A stretch of DNA of 53,039 nucleotides. Source: Spirochaetota bacterium. GTDB lineage: Bacteria > Spirochaetota > UBA4802 > UBA5550. Below the pieces are notes generated by a model. It was not told the DNA's origin, ran no database searches, and saw only the letters and a list, made by a program, of their open reading frames with translations. Shown piece by piece: positions 39,783 to 48,446 of this stretch (the first letter of the stretch is position 1; every line of letters starts with the position of its first letter). The stretch is taken from assembly GCA_016928865.1 (NCBI GenBank), contig JAFGJX010000038.1:1-53039 (forward strand), given 5' to 3'. The position numbers and the translations under genes were made by a program.

Positions 39783-40622
39783 GTGGAATCGGGTGAACTC
39801 GGGCTCATTAAAAAGATACGGCTCCAGCCCGGCAAGAAGATCAATACCCTGTTCATGGGCGAGTATCACTCCGCCTTCAAGGGACACGGGCTTTCCTTTG
39901 ACGCGGTGCGCGAGTACCAGTACGGCGACGACGTGCGCAGCATCGACTGGAACGTGTCCGCGCGGATGCGGAACCTGTACGTGAAGGAGTACATCGAAGA
40001 GCGCGAGCTGTCGGTAGTCCTCATGATCGACCTGTCCGGCTCTACCGAGTTCGGCAGCGGCCGGCGTAAGCGGGACCTCGTCCTGGAGGTGGCCGCGCTC
40101 TTCCTGAACTTGGCCCAGATCAACAACGACCGCGTGAGCGCCTGCATCTTCACCGACCGGGTGGAGCGGTTTATCCGCGCCAAGAAGGGGCGGAAGTTCG
40201 TCCTGAAAGTGCTCGATGAGATCGTAAAGTTCACGCCGTCGGGAAGGGAGACGCACATTGCCGCGGCAATCGACTTTATCCAGCGCGTCATGAAGAAGCG
40301 GAGCATTATCTTCATCATCTCCGACTTTCTCGACCCTGACGACGGCTTCATTCTGAAAATGAAGCTCCTTGCCCGGAAGCACGATATAATCCCGATACAG
40401 GTGTCCGACCCGCTCGAAAAAGAGGTCCGCTTTTTCGGGCTCACGGAATTCGTTGACCTCGAAACCGGGAAGGTCTTTCTTTCGGATGCGATACCTGAAA
40501 AGGGCAACTTCCCTGTCCTCACCGAGTTTAACGCCATCTCCCTGAGCACCGCAGAGCCGATAGATATCCCGATACTGAAATATTTCGAGAAGCGCAACCG
40601 CACCAGGATTACGAGGTCCTGA
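39783..40622 (+). CDS. DUF58 domain protein of the Bat operon
   Basis: This 279-residue protein begins at a GTG directly after the moxR stop, with GGAGG eight bases upstream. DUF58 signature blocks are FMGEYHSAFKGHGLSFDAVREYQYGDDVRSIDWNVSARM (about 22-60) and YVKEYIEERELSVVLMIDLSGSTEFGSG, where DLSGS resembles a vWA MIDAS. IIFIISDFLDPD supplies the second acidic site. No transmembrane helix is seen. The family partners MoxR ATPases, and the target in this class of operon is unknown. Confidence 0.93.
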   Translation: MESGELGLIKKIRLQPGKKINTLFMGEYHSAFKGHGLSFDAVREYQYGDDVRSIDWNVSARMRNLYVKEYIEERELSVVLMIDLSGSTEFGSGRRKRDLVLEVAALFLNLAQINNDRVSACIFTDRVERFIRAKKGRKFVLKVLDEIVKFTPSGRETHIAAAIDFIQRVMKKRSIIFIISDFLDPDDGFILKMKLLARKHDIIPIQVSDPLEKEVRFFGLTEFVDLETGKVFLSDAIPEKGNFPVLTEFNAISLSTAEPIDIPILKYFEKRNRTRITRS

Positions 40623-40626
40623 CCGC

Positions 40627-41625
40627 ATGAAATTGAGAATAGTGACAACCGCGGCAGCCCTTTTGATGATGGGGGTCGCGACGGCTGAAACGGACGCGCC
40701 TCTGATCAAGGCCACGGTCAATCCGCAGAAGGCCACCGTCGGGGCGGTCCTGGACTACCGCGTCAACGTGGCGGCAAAGGGCGCCCTTTCCCTGAAGATC
40801 AACCCGCCCGAGAAGCGGGAATTCTACCTGAAAAAAAAGAAGGACGCGCCGCAGAAGAAAAAAAATGAGGCAGACGCGGCCGAAGAAGACCCCGCGCAGT
40901 ATGTCCCCGTGTATGTTATCCATTCAATCAAGAAGGACGATCGGTCCGACGCGGCCATGACCGATATCACCGTGATCATGCAGCTTTCATTGTACCATCC
41001 CGGCACCTGGGCCCTGCCCGAAATCGAGATAACGGGCGCAGACGGAATCGCGATCGGCTATCAGGTGCCCTCGGTTGAGATCGCCGCGGTGAACGAGAAG
41101 GGCGAGTTTCAGGAGATCGAGCCGCCCCTGGCCCTGGGCGGAAACTACTGGAGGCTCGCCTTCCTTGTGCTTGGCCTGGTGGCGGCCGGGATTGCGGCGT
41201 TCTTCGGCGTGCGCTATTTCATGAAATGGCGCGTGGAGCGCCGCGCTGCTCCGGTCATCATCCCCCCGATCCGGATTTTTCTGAAAGAGATCGAGGCCTT
41301 TGCAGGAGAGACGCTCATCGCGGACGGGAAGATCGAGGAGTTCGTGTTCGGGATCTCCATGATCTTCCGGAAGTTCCTCTCTTTACAGTTCGGGTTCGAC
41401 GCGACCGACATGACCACCCGCGAGATAGAAAAGAAAATCAGGAAGATTTTCCCCGCCGCGCTCCACGACGCGCATTATGACGAGATCATGGGCGTCTTCA
41501 ACCTGTGGGACCTGTCGAAGTTTGCCGAGTTCACGCCGTCGGCCGAGCTGCTGCGCAGCAGCCTCGACCGGACCGTGGCCCTGGCCAGAAAATTATCGGG
41601 AGGGGAGGGCGATGGAACAGCTTGA
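40627..41625 (+). CDS. BatD/DUF4381-like single-pass membrane protein
   Basis: This 332-residue protein has a signal peptide (MKLRIVTTAAALLMMGVATA) and a periplasmic beta domain (VNPQKATVGAVLDYRVNVAAKGALSLKINPP). A Lys/Glu-rich low-complexity insert sits at about 69-90 and a transmembrane helix at about 180-200 (LAFLVLGLVAAGIAAFFGV). A cytoplasmic helical domain follows (IRIFLKEIEAFAGE..., FVFGISMIFRKFLSLQFGFDATDMTTREIEKKI). The layout matches Bat-operon proteins between DUF58 and batA. It overlaps batA by 14 bases. The function is inferred from operon position and domain order. Confidence 0.8.
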   Translation: MKLRIVTTAAALLMMGVATAETDAPLIKATVNPQKATVGAVLDYRVNVAAKGALSLKINPPEKREFYLKKKKDAPQKKKNEADAAEEDPAQYVPVYVIHSIKKDDRSDAAMTDITVIMQLSLYHPGTWALPEIEITGADGIAIGYQVPSVEIAAVNEKGEFQEIEPPLALGGNYWRLAFLVLGLVAAGIAAFFGVRYFMKWRVERRAAPVIIPPIRIFLKEIEAFAGETLIADGKIEEFVFGISMIFRKFLSLQFGFDATDMTTREIEKKIRKIFPAALHDAHYDEIMGVFNLWDLSKFAEFTPSAELLRSSLDRTVALARKLSGGEGDGTA

Positions 41626-42607
41626 GTTTAAAATGCCGCTGATGCTGCTCCTCCTTGTCCCGTGGGCGGCGATGCTCTTCTGGTTCCTGTTCCGGAGGAT
41701 ATACGACCGCGAGGCAGCGGTGGCGGTCTCTTCCGAGCGTGTATTTCGCGCCAGGGGCTCCCTGCGCGCTCGCACGTACCGGTTTCTCCCGGCACTGCGC
41801 TTTATTGCGCTCTTCCTCCTGATCATCTCCCTGTCCCGCCCGGGAAAGGGCATCCATTACTCGAGCGTCAAAAACCTCGGGGTTGACATTATTATTTCGA
41901 TGGATGTCTCCCTCTCAATGCTCGCGGAGGACTTTCAGCCGAAGAACCGTCTCGCCGTGTCAAAGCAGGTGATCGAGGATTTCGTGGGCCGCAGGGCGAA
42001 CGATCGCGTCGGCATGGTGGTGTTTGCCGGTGAAGCGTATCTCCAGTGTCCACTCACCATCGAACACGGGATGATAAGGGACATTGTGAAGGAAGTCGAT
42101 TTCGAGTCGGTGCATGTTGACGGCACGGCCATCGGCGACGCGATCGCGCTGGCAACGGCGCGCATGATGGAGAGCAAGGCGAAGAGCAGAGTCATCCTGC
42201 TTGTGACGGACGGCGTGAACAATCGCGGGAGTATAGACCCTGAAACCGCGGCGCGGGCGGCCGCGGAGATGGGAATCAGAATTTATACCGTTGGCATCGG
42301 TAAAAAGGGAGAGCCGGTGCCGTATCCCACCGGCTTCATGGGCATAACCCGGAATGTCATAATGGACATGGACGAAGACACGCTTAAAAAAATAGCCGGG
42401 ATCACCGGCGGCAAGTATTACAACGCGACCTCGGCCGGAGTCCTCTGGCAGAATATCAAGGATATCGACCGCCTTGAAAAGAGCCAGGTTGAGCTGAAGC
42501 AGTACCACGAGTTCTACGACCGCTTCCAGTGGTTTCTTGCCGCAGCGGCAGCGCTCTTTTTTCTGGAGATACTGCTCCGGTCGGTCGTGTACCGGAAGGT
42601 GCCGTGA
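41612..42607 (+). CDS. batA: BatA: membrane-anchored vWA-domain protein
   Basis: The start is the ATG at 41612 behind GGAGGGG, giving 331 residues. Two N-terminal transmembrane helices (PLMLLLLVPWAAMLFWFLF, FIALFLLIISLSRPGKG) precede a vWA domain with an intact MIDAS: IIISMDVSLSM (DxSxS), the Thr in DGTAIGDAIALA, and LLVTDGVNNRGS (Asp). A C-terminal transmembrane helix (WFLAAAAALFFLEILL) follows. Metal-dependent binding of a partner in the periplasm is expected. The final TGA shares one base with the batB ATG, so translation is coupled. Confidence 0.92.
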   Translation: MEQLEFKMPLMLLLLVPWAAMLFWFLFRRIYDREAAVAVSSERVFRARGSLRARTYRFLPALRFIALFLLIISLSRPGKGIHYSSVKNLGVDIIISMDVSLSMLAEDFQPKNRLAVSKQVIEDFVGRRANDRVGMVVFAGEAYLQCPLTIEHGMIRDIVKEVDFESVHVDGTAIGDAIALATARMMESKAKSRVILLVTDGVNNRGSIDPETAARAAAEMGIRIYTVGIGKKGEPVPYPTGFMGITRNVIMDMDEDTLKKIAGITGGKYYNATSAGVLWQNIKDIDRLEKSQVELKQYHEFYDRFQWFLAAAAALFFLEILLRSVVYRKVP

Positions 42608-43725
42608 TGTTTCAGTTCGGTAATTATCAATATCTGGCCTATATCGTTTCCGCCGCGGCGGTGGCCCTGGGCCTCTTCATCTTTTACCTGGCATGGAAGC
42701 GGCGCGCCATCGCTCTTCTTCTTCGCCGTGGTGTTTCGCGGAGCTATCTCATCAGGGGGTCCGGCACGGTCGCGCGAATAAAACAGGCCCTCGTTATCGC
42801 ATCGATCATTCTCTGCGCCCTGGCGCTCCTGCGGCCGCAGTGGGGGGAACAGGTGCGGGAAGTCAATAACGAGGGCTCGGACGTGCTCATCGCCCTGGAT
42901 GTGAGCCCCAGCATGCTGGCGCAGGACGTGAAGCCGAGCAGGCTCGAGCGCGCCAAGGACGCGGTGCGGTGGATTGTCGAGTCGCTTCAGGGTGACCGCG
43001 TGGGCCTTGTCCTTTTTTCGGGTGACGCCTTCCTCCAGTGCCCCCTGACCAACGACTACAGCGCTTTCATGATGTTCCTCGACGCGGCCTCCCCCGATTC
43101 CATCAACCTGAAAGGCACGGACATCGGCATGGCGCTGCGGCAGGCGGCCCGCGTGTTCAGGGAGAAGCGGCTCACTTCGCGGATACTCGTGATCATTACG
43201 GACGGCGAGGACCATGAGGGGAGTGCCGAGGACGCGGCGAAGATCTTCCGCGAAATGGATGTCGCCATCTATACCGTCGGCATCGGGCGGACCGGCGGTG
43301 AGGTGATCCCGGCCGCGGGAGACGCCGCGTCGCCGGACAGCTATTATCGCGATTCTGGCGGCAAGCTGGTGAAGACCTCAAAGGATGCGTCGTTTCTGAA
43401 ACGCATCGCCGGTCTCACGCGCGGCTCCTACATCGACATATCGGACGGATTTTCTGGCCTCCGGTTCATACTTGAAATTATCTCTGGGCAGAACAGGAAC
43501 AGGTACGGATCGCGAATCATCAAGGAGCCGCGGGAACAGTACCAGATTTTTGCAGCCGTCCTGATCGTCCTGCTTTCTGTTGAATTAATGCTTCCGGAGC
43601 GAAAAAGGCACAGGAGACAGGAAGCGGATTATGCCCTGTCAATCGGGCGGCGCTGGCGGGACTACGTTGCCGGGATTGCGTCCCGGATGAGGCACGTCAT
43701 ACAGAGGAGGAAGGCCGCAAAATGA
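42607..43725 (+). CDS. batB: BatB: second membrane-anchored vWA-domain protein
   Basis: This 372-residue protein starts at the ATG at 42607, sharing one base with the batA stop. The topology mirrors BatA: transmembrane helices near 10-30 and 60-78, a vWA domain with LIALDVSPSMLAQD (DxSxS), LKGTDIGMALRQA (Thr) and IITDGEDHEGSAED (Asp), and a C-terminal transmembrane helix (IFAAVLIVLLSVELML). A long basic cytoplasmic tail ends the protein. BatA and BatB are paralogues and probably form a complex. The stop overlaps the batC start by four bases (ATGA). Confidence 0.92.
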   Translation: MFQFGNYQYLAYIVSAAAVALGLFIFYLAWKRRAIALLLRRGVSRSYLIRGSGTVARIKQALVIASIILCALALLRPQWGEQVREVNNEGSDVLIALDVSPSMLAQDVKPSRLERAKDAVRWIVESLQGDRVGLVLFSGDAFLQCPLTNDYSAFMMFLDAASPDSINLKGTDIGMALRQAARVFREKRLTSRILVIITDGEDHEGSAEDAAKIFREMDVAIYTVGIGRTGGEVIPAAGDAASPDSYYRDSGGKLVKTSKDASFLKRIAGLTRGSYIDISDGFSGLRFILEIISGQNRNRYGSRIIKEPREQYQIFAAVLIVLLSVELMLPERKRHRRQEADYALSIGRRWRDYVAGIASRMRHVIQRRKAAK

Positions 43726-44411
43726 GTGGAAACCACACGGCAGTGATACCGGCAATGATCGTCTGCGCGCTGTTGTCGATTTCGTGGCTTGACCCCTACC
43801 GGGACGCGGTATCGAGCGGCAACGAGGAATTCAATCAAAAGAAATACAACAATGCCAAACGGTATTACGAGAAAGCGGAAAAATACGCGCCGGGCGAGGA
43901 CGAGAAAAAAAAGCTCGCCTTCAATAAGGCGGATGCGGATTACATGCTCGAGGATGCCGATAATGCCCTGACCGGGTACCAGCGTGCGGTGCAATCAGAT
44001 AATCGCGACGTGCAGAAGAAGGCCTTTTTCAACGCGGGTAACGTTTATCTGAAGCAGAAGAATTACCGCGAGGCAATAAACGCCTACATGAACGCGTTAA
44101 AAATTGATCCGGGATATGAACGCGCAAAGAAAAACATCGAGTATGTGCTGAAGCATATGAACCAGGATAAAAAAGATAATAAAAACAACAAGGATAAGAA
44201 GGATAATGGAAAGGATAGGAATAAATCCGGCCAGGACGAAAAGAATCAGGACCAGAAACAGGAGAACCGGCAGCGTGATAAAAATAATCGCGGGGAAAAC
44301 AGCATGAGCAGGGAGCAGGTGAAGAACATCCTCAGGTCCCTGCAGCAGAGCCCGGTGCGACGTCAGAAAGGGAGCGGTGATGAAAAGAGAAAGCTTGAAA
44401 AATACTGGTAG
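43722..44411 (+). CDS. batC: BatC: TPR protein with a Lys/Asn-rich tail
   Basis: This 229-residue protein has an N-terminal hydrophobic signal or anchor (VIPAMIVCALLSISWL). About three TPR units occupy residues 30-145 (GNEEFNQKKYNNAKRYYEKAEKYAP, AFNKADADYMLEDADNALTGYQRAVQ, AFFNAGNVYLKQKNYREAINAYMNALKIDPGYERAKKNI). A low-complexity Lys/Asn/Asp tail of about 55 residues follows (DKKDNKNNKDKKDNGKD). The TPRs are likely to bind BatA/BatB. The tail may contact peptidoglycan or other polyanions, which is inference. It overlaps batB by four bases and batD by 32. Confidence 0.88.
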   Translation: MSGNHTAVIPAMIVCALLSISWLDPYRDAVSSGNEEFNQKKYNNAKRYYEKAEKYAPGEDEKKKLAFNKADADYMLEDADNALTGYQRAVQSDNRDVQKKAFFNAGNVYLKQKNYREAINAYMNALKIDPGYERAKKNIEYVLKHMNQDKKDNKNNKDKKDNGKDRNKSGQDEKNQDQKQENRQRDKNNRGENSMSREQVKNILRSLQQSPVRRQKGSGDEKRKLEKYW

Positions 44412-46035
44412 AATATTGCTCTGTGCGGTCATTGCGCTCATCATTACAGGCGCGAACGGCGCAACCCAACTGGAAACTGAAATCGATGAGACATCCATTG
44501 AGGTCGGGTACTCGACCACGCTCCGCGTCAGGCTTTCCGGCGACGCCGAAGGCATTAAGCCGGTCCGGTTTCCGTCCATTCCGGGATTGAAGATCGAATA
44601 CAGCGGCATGCAGCAGAGCTACGAGTATATCAACGGCAGATCATGGTCGGGCGTGAAGCTCCTTTTCTCAGTGACCGCTCTGAAAAAAGGCCGTTACCGC
44701 ATACCGCCTCTCGTGCTGCAGCGCGGCAGTGAAAAGTTTGTCTCTCGCGAAGTTGCCCTGACGGTAACCGCGGGCTCGTCAGGAAACGGTGGCGAATCCG
44801 CCATTGCGGACATCAAGTCTTCGGTTGAACTTTCCTCCGGCACCTCCTATGTGGGCCAGCCTGTTATCATGAGATATTATCTGCTTGCCGCCGGGCTGCG
44901 GGCCGAGGCCAAGCGCTTTAATGAGTTCCCCGACACCAAGGGATTTGCGATTAAAATGATCGATGATCCATCTGCACCGGGAGATGGGCAGGAGGGAGAG
45001 TATAACAAGAATCATATCGCCACCTTCGCGCTGATTCCCGCGGGCACGGGGAGCTATCGTGTCGGCGGGGGGTCCGCGCTCCTGTCGGTTGAGATGCCGT
45101 CACGTGGCCGCATGGACGAGTTTTTCGGGATGAATTTCCCCGGGTTTACCAGAACGCAACTGCTCACATTTGATGTCAGACCCGTGACAATTCTGCCGCT
45201 TCCCGGGCGGGGCAGGCCCGATGCATTTCAGGGCGACATCGGAAACTTTACGATCCGTGCCGACATTCCCGGTGGTGATGTCGAAGTATACGATGAGAAA
45301 AAGATAGTTGTTACCGTGGAGGGCGCGGGCAACCTGGTTACCATGAACAAGCCGGCGCTCTCCCGTGAAGTGCCGGGCCTCAAGGTGATATCTGAGGAGG
45401 GAGAAAGTTCAATAACAATCGATGGTGGAACATTGCGGGGCTCCAGGACATTCATTTATACACTGGTGCCCGAAAAACCCGGCCGGATAAATCCCGGCCG
45501 GTTCATGCTTTCATTCTTCAACCCGGAGGGCGGATCATATAAAACAGTCCAGACCGATGAAATTTCCTTTGTCGCCAAAGGCAATGGCGCCCAGCAGGAG
45601 GGGCGCTATGATGAGGAGAAGGATAAACACGTGGATTTCAATCCTCTCTATGCAGTTCTTATCGTTTTTACCCTTGCCGCCATTATCGTGTTTGTGGTGA
45701 TATGGGAACGGCAGCGGTATCGCCTGGTCGCGCATGGAGAAAAGCTTGAGCATGAGAGCGAAGATCTTCATCCCGTGCGGCCCGAGCAGGATTATCACGC
45801 GGAGGCAGCCCGCTGCATCGACCGTGGCGACGGGGAGGGATTTCTCAAAGCGGCGGAGAAGTCGCTTGAACTGGCTCAAAAAGGCGTGACCGGCGGAAGT
45901 CTTGACAAAATGCGGGATGATGTCACGCGGATCAAAGAAGAAATCTACGCATACAAGTTCGGACGCGGAACCATATCAGCCGATGACATGAAAAGGATTC
46001 TCCGGGAGATTGAGGACGTGAAAGGCCTGAAGTGA
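44380..46035 (+). CDS. batD: BatD: large exported membrane protein of the Bat operon
   Basis: From the ATG at 44380 (GGAG five bases upstream) the protein has 551 residues. A signal peptide (ILLCAVIALIITGANG) is followed by repeated beta-sandwich segments typical of BatD: LETEIDETSIEVGYSTTLRVRLSGDAEGI, GLKIEYSGMQQSYEYINGRSWSGVKLLFSVTALKKGRYRIPPLVL, YVGQPVIMRYYLLAAGL and IVVTVEGAGNLVTMNKPAL. A transmembrane helix (YAVLIVFTLAAIIVFVVIWE, about 425-445) and a cytoplasmic helical tail follow. The 32-base overlap with batC is unusually long for this operon. It ends the block, 27 bases before the convergent mazG. Confidence 0.9.
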   Translation: MKRESLKNTGRILLCAVIALIITGANGATQLETEIDETSIEVGYSTTLRVRLSGDAEGIKPVRFPSIPGLKIEYSGMQQSYEYINGRSWSGVKLLFSVTALKKGRYRIPPLVLQRGSEKFVSREVALTVTAGSSGNGGESAIADIKSSVELSSGTSYVGQPVIMRYYLLAAGLRAEAKRFNEFPDTKGFAIKMIDDPSAPGDGQEGEYNKNHIATFALIPAGTGSYRVGGGSALLSVEMPSRGRMDEFFGMNFPGFTRTQLLTFDVRPVTILPLPGRGRPDAFQGDIGNFTIRADIPGGDVEVYDEKKIVVTVEGAGNLVTMNKPALSREVPGLKVISEEGESSITIDGGTLRGSRTFIYTLVPEKPGRINPGRFMLSFFNPEGGSYKTVQTDEISFVAKGNGAQQEGRYDEEKDKHVDFNPLYAVLIVFTLAAIIVFVVIWERQRYRLVAHGEKLEHESEDLHPVRPEQDYHAEAARCIDRGDGEGFLKAAEKSLELAQKGVTGGSLDKMRDDVTRIKEEIYAYKFGRGTISADDMKRILREIEDVKGLK

Positions 46036-46062
46036 ATCCGCGGTCGCGGGCACGCGCTTGTC

Positions 46063-46845
46063 TCACGCCTTGATTTTTGCTTCCTGCCAGAGACCCTCCA
46101 TCTCGTCGATGTCCATCTCCTCCAGGCTTTTATTCATCTCTGTCGCGCGCTTTTCGATGTACCTGAAGCGCGCCATGAACTTGTTGATGGTCCTGGTCAG
46201 CGCATCCTCCGGGTTAATGCGTATAAAGCGTAGCAGGTTCGCGATGCTGAACAGAATGTCGCCGGCCTCGTCGGCGATTTTCTCGGTGTCAGGCGAATTA
46301 AGCGCTTCCTTGAGTTCCCTCACCTCTTCGTCAAGTTTGGCCGCCACATCTTCCACCCGTTCCCAGTCGAAGCCGACGCGAGAGACCTTCTGCTGTATAC
46401 GGTATGCCTTCAGGAGGGCCGGCAGGTGCCTGGGAACGCCGTCGAGCATCGATTCCCGGTTTGGCTTTTCCTGCTTTTTAATCTGTTCCCACCGGTCAGC
46501 CACCTGGTCCGCGTCCCTGACGCTGTCTTCGCCGAATACATGGGGATGGCGGAGTATTATCTTGTCGATGATGGTCTGCGCCACGTCATCTATGGTGAAT
46601 TCGCCCTTCTCCCTGGCGATTTCCGCATGCAGGTAAATCTGAAGCAGTATATCTCCGAGCTCTTCCCGTATATGAGCCGGGTCCCCGCTTTCGATTGCGT
46701 CAATCGCTTCATATGTTTCTTCAATGAGATAGGGTCGAAGCGTCATGTGGGTTTGCTTTTTGTCCCACGGGCATCCGTTTTCTCCCCGCAGGATCGAGAT
46801 GACCTCTTCAAACAGGTAGAGGGGGCGCTTTTCCTTGAATTCCAT
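46063..46845 (-). CDS. mazG: Nucleoside triphosphate pyrophosphohydrolase MazG
   Basis: This 260-residue protein with two MazG domains hydrolyses (d)NTPs to NMP and PPi and clears aberrant nucleotides. Domain 1 has CPWDKKQTHMTLRPYLIEETYEAIDAIESGDPAHIREELGDILLQI with the EExxE and ExxD metal ligands. Domain 2 has VGFDWERVEDVAAKLDEEVRELKEAL and KIADEAGDILFSIANLLRFI. KPNRESMLDGVPRHLPALLKAYRIQQKVSRVGFDW is a family signature. The length equals the Escherichia coli type. The ribosome site is weak. It converges with the bat operon. Confidence 0.95.
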   Translation of the reverse strand: MEFKEKRPLYLFEEVISILRGENGCPWDKKQTHMTLRPYLIEETYEAIDAIESGDPAHIREELGDILLQIYLHAEIAREKGEFTIDDVAQTIIDKIILRHPHVFGEDSVRDADQVADRWEQIKKQEKPNRESMLDGVPRHLPALLKAYRIQQKVSRVGFDWERVEDVAAKLDEEVRELKEALNSPDTEKIADEAGDILFSIANLLRFIRINPEDALTRTINKFMARFRYIEKRATEMNKSLEEMDIDEMEGLWQEAKIKA

Positions 46846-46959
46846 GAGGTGTATTCCGGTCCTTTATATTATTAATCTAGGGTGGGTTGTTTATTCTAAA
46901 TGAGTCAATGTTTTTTCATGAATGAGGCCGCACAATTACTCTTTTCCCGTGAATGGGCG

Positions 46960-47012
46960 GGTGTCAGAGTAAAATTGATGGTGTCAGAGTAAAATCAGGG
47001 GGTCAGAGTAAA
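46960..47012. repeat. Three tandem motif A copies
   Basis: GGTGTCAGAGTAAAAT occurs at 46960-46975 and again at 46980-46995, then GGGGTCAGAGTAAA at 46999-47012. All face the same way, with about 20-base spacing and no motif B. They lie in the 297-base gap between mazG and the 93-residue gene. Confidence 0.85.
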
Positions 47013-47142
47013 GCATATTCATGTTGGACTCACAGCATGCGAAGAGTGTATGATGCGGTAAAATCTTGACAGAATAATGCTGATTGGCTAGCCTACCATA
47101 TCAGGCTTATCCTCCGGCTTGAGCCATATTACGGAGCTTGCG

Positions 47143-47424
47143 ATGCAGAGAGAGATAATTTATGACACCCTTGATTCGTTCCTGGAGAGTCTGAGAAACC
47201 ATTCAATCCGGAAAATATCGTTCAGCGAGACAAGTGAAAAGCGGGCGGAACAGGTGGAACCCGGCAAACTTCAGGTTGTTCATGTTGAGCGCGTTGATCT
47301 GATCGGGTACAAGGATTCAGTATTGTATAAATGTCAGTTGAAGAACGTTGACCTTAATTCGCTCTATGACCAGCTTTCCGCCGAAGGGTTCGATGTCACG
47401 CGGCGGAGCAGGAATATCACGTGA
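47143..47424 (+). CDS. Small protein of 93 residues upstream of oppD, unknown function
   Basis: The start is the ATG at 47143, six bases behind GGAG, giving 93 residues. A TTG extension to 47119 is less likely. The protein is soluble and charged: MQREIIYDTLDSFLESLRNHSIRKISFSE, then KLQVVHVERVDLIGYKDSVLYKCQLKNVDL, then LYDQLSAEGFDVTRRSRN. No known domain is recognised. It ends nine bases before oppD and is probably co-transcribed with it. A regulatory or accessory role to the transporter ATPase is inferred only from position. Confidence 0.68.
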   Translation: MQREIIYDTLDSFLESLRNHSIRKISFSETSEKRAEQVEPGKLQVVHVERVDLIGYKDSVLYKCQLKNVDLNSLYDQLSAEGFDVTRRSRNIT

Positions 47425-47433
47425 GGATGTGTC

Positions 47434-48399
47434 ATGCAGCCAATTCTTGAAGTGAAAAACCTCAATGTGCGTTTCCCGCATTCAGGGGGGGATCTCCTGG
47501 CGGTTCGTAATGTATCCTTTTCCCTCAAGAACGGCCGTACCCTGGGATTTGTGGGAGAATCCGGGTGCGGGAAGTCGGTCACGGCCTATTCCCTGCTGAG
47601 ACTCGTTCCTTCGCCGGGACGGATTGATTCCGGCAGCATCCTGTACCGGGGGAGGGATATTGTCCGGATGGACGAGGATGAAGTCAGGAAGATACGCGGT
47701 AAAGAGATCGCCATGATCTTCCAGGAGCCGATGACCTCGTTGAATCCCGTGTTCACCATCGGCTATCAGATCATGGAGAGCATCACCCTCCATCTGGGCA
47801 AGGCCGGGCGTGAGGCGAGTAATTATGCAGCGGATTTGCTCAATAGCGTGGGGATACCCGATCCGTCTAAGCGGCTCGATTCATATCCCCATGAGCTTTC
47901 CGGCGGGATGCGCCAGCGCGCAATGATAGCCATGGCCCTGTCGACATCGCCGTCGATTTTGATCGCGGATGAACCCACCACTGCCCTGGATGTGACCATC
48001 CAGGCCCAGATTCTTGACCTGCTGATAAAGCTCCAGGATGAGCGGAAGATGTCCCTCCTGCTCATCACCCATGACCTGGGAATCGTAGCGAATATCGCTG
48101 AAGAAGTCGCCATCATGTACGCGGGCGAGATCGTGGAACAGGGAAAGACCGCGGATATATTCAGAAAGCCGGGGCATCCCTATACACAGGGGCTTTTCAG
48201 CGCCATCCCCCGGATCGGGGAAAACAGAAAGACGCTCAGGACCATTCCGGGCATGGTTCCTTCATTATACACCCGTCCGAAGGAATGTGTTTTTTTTCCA
48301 CGGTGCGATATCGGAATTGATCGATGCACGCAAGGTCCGGTTGATCTGATTACAAAGAAAAACCGTGCGGTCCGGTGTGTGCGCTATACGGCCGGGTGA
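47434..48399 (+). CDS. oppD: Peptide/nickel-type ABC transporter ATP-binding protein (OppD/DppD family)
   Basis: This 321-residue ATPase has Walker A GESGCGKS at 41-48, the Q-loop MIFQEPMTSLNPVF, the signature LSGGMRQRAMIAMAL, Walker B ILIADEPTTALDVTIQ and the H-loop LLITHDLG. The C-terminal extension PHPYTQGLFSAIPRIG-like plus VFFPRCDIGIDRCTQG is the OppD-specific iron-sulfur/peptide-transporter region, with Cys residues near the end. GAGG precedes the ATG. No permease, binding protein or OppF follows. The operon contains only the preceding 93-residue gene, so the membrane partners must be elsewhere. Confidence 0.92.
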   Translation: MQPILEVKNLNVRFPHSGGDLLAVRNVSFSLKNGRTLGFVGESGCGKSVTAYSLLRLVPSPGRIDSGSILYRGRDIVRMDEDEVRKIRGKEIAMIFQEPMTSLNPVFTIGYQIMESITLHLGKAGREASNYAADLLNSVGIPDPSKRLDSYPHELSGGMRQRAMIAMALSTSPSILIADEPTTALDVTIQAQILDLLIKLQDERKMSLLLITHDLGIVANIAEEVAIMYAGEIVEQGKTADIFRKPGHPYTQGLFSAIPRIGENRKTLRTIPGMVPSLYTRPKECVFFPRCDIGIDRCTQGPVDLITKKNRAVRCVRYTAG

Positions 48400-48426
48400 T
48401 CGCTTCTAGAGGGACCGGGGTGGCCG

Positions 48427-48443
48427 CCTGACGCCATGTCAGG
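48427..48443. terminator. Short hairpin between convergent oppD and DUF1841-like genes
   Basis: CCTGAC (48427-48432) pairs with GTCAGG (48438-48443) around a five-base loop, followed on the plus strand by ATTTTAG. It is a weak, possibly bidirectional terminator. Confidence 0.35.
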
Positions 48444-48446
48444 ATT

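Noticed and set aside
38538..40736. A 732-residue open frame on the minus strand opposite moxR and DUF58
   Set aside because: It is an antisense mirror of two clearly conserved genes. Its Arg/His/Asp/Leu-rich composition comes from GC-rich wobble positions, and it has no recognisable domain or ribosome site.
41477..41611. Upstream extension of batA
   Set aside because: The first 45 residues of the open frame are Arg/Ser/Cys-rich and overlap the upstream gene in another frame. The ATG at 41612 has a strong ribosome site and starts the known BatA topology.
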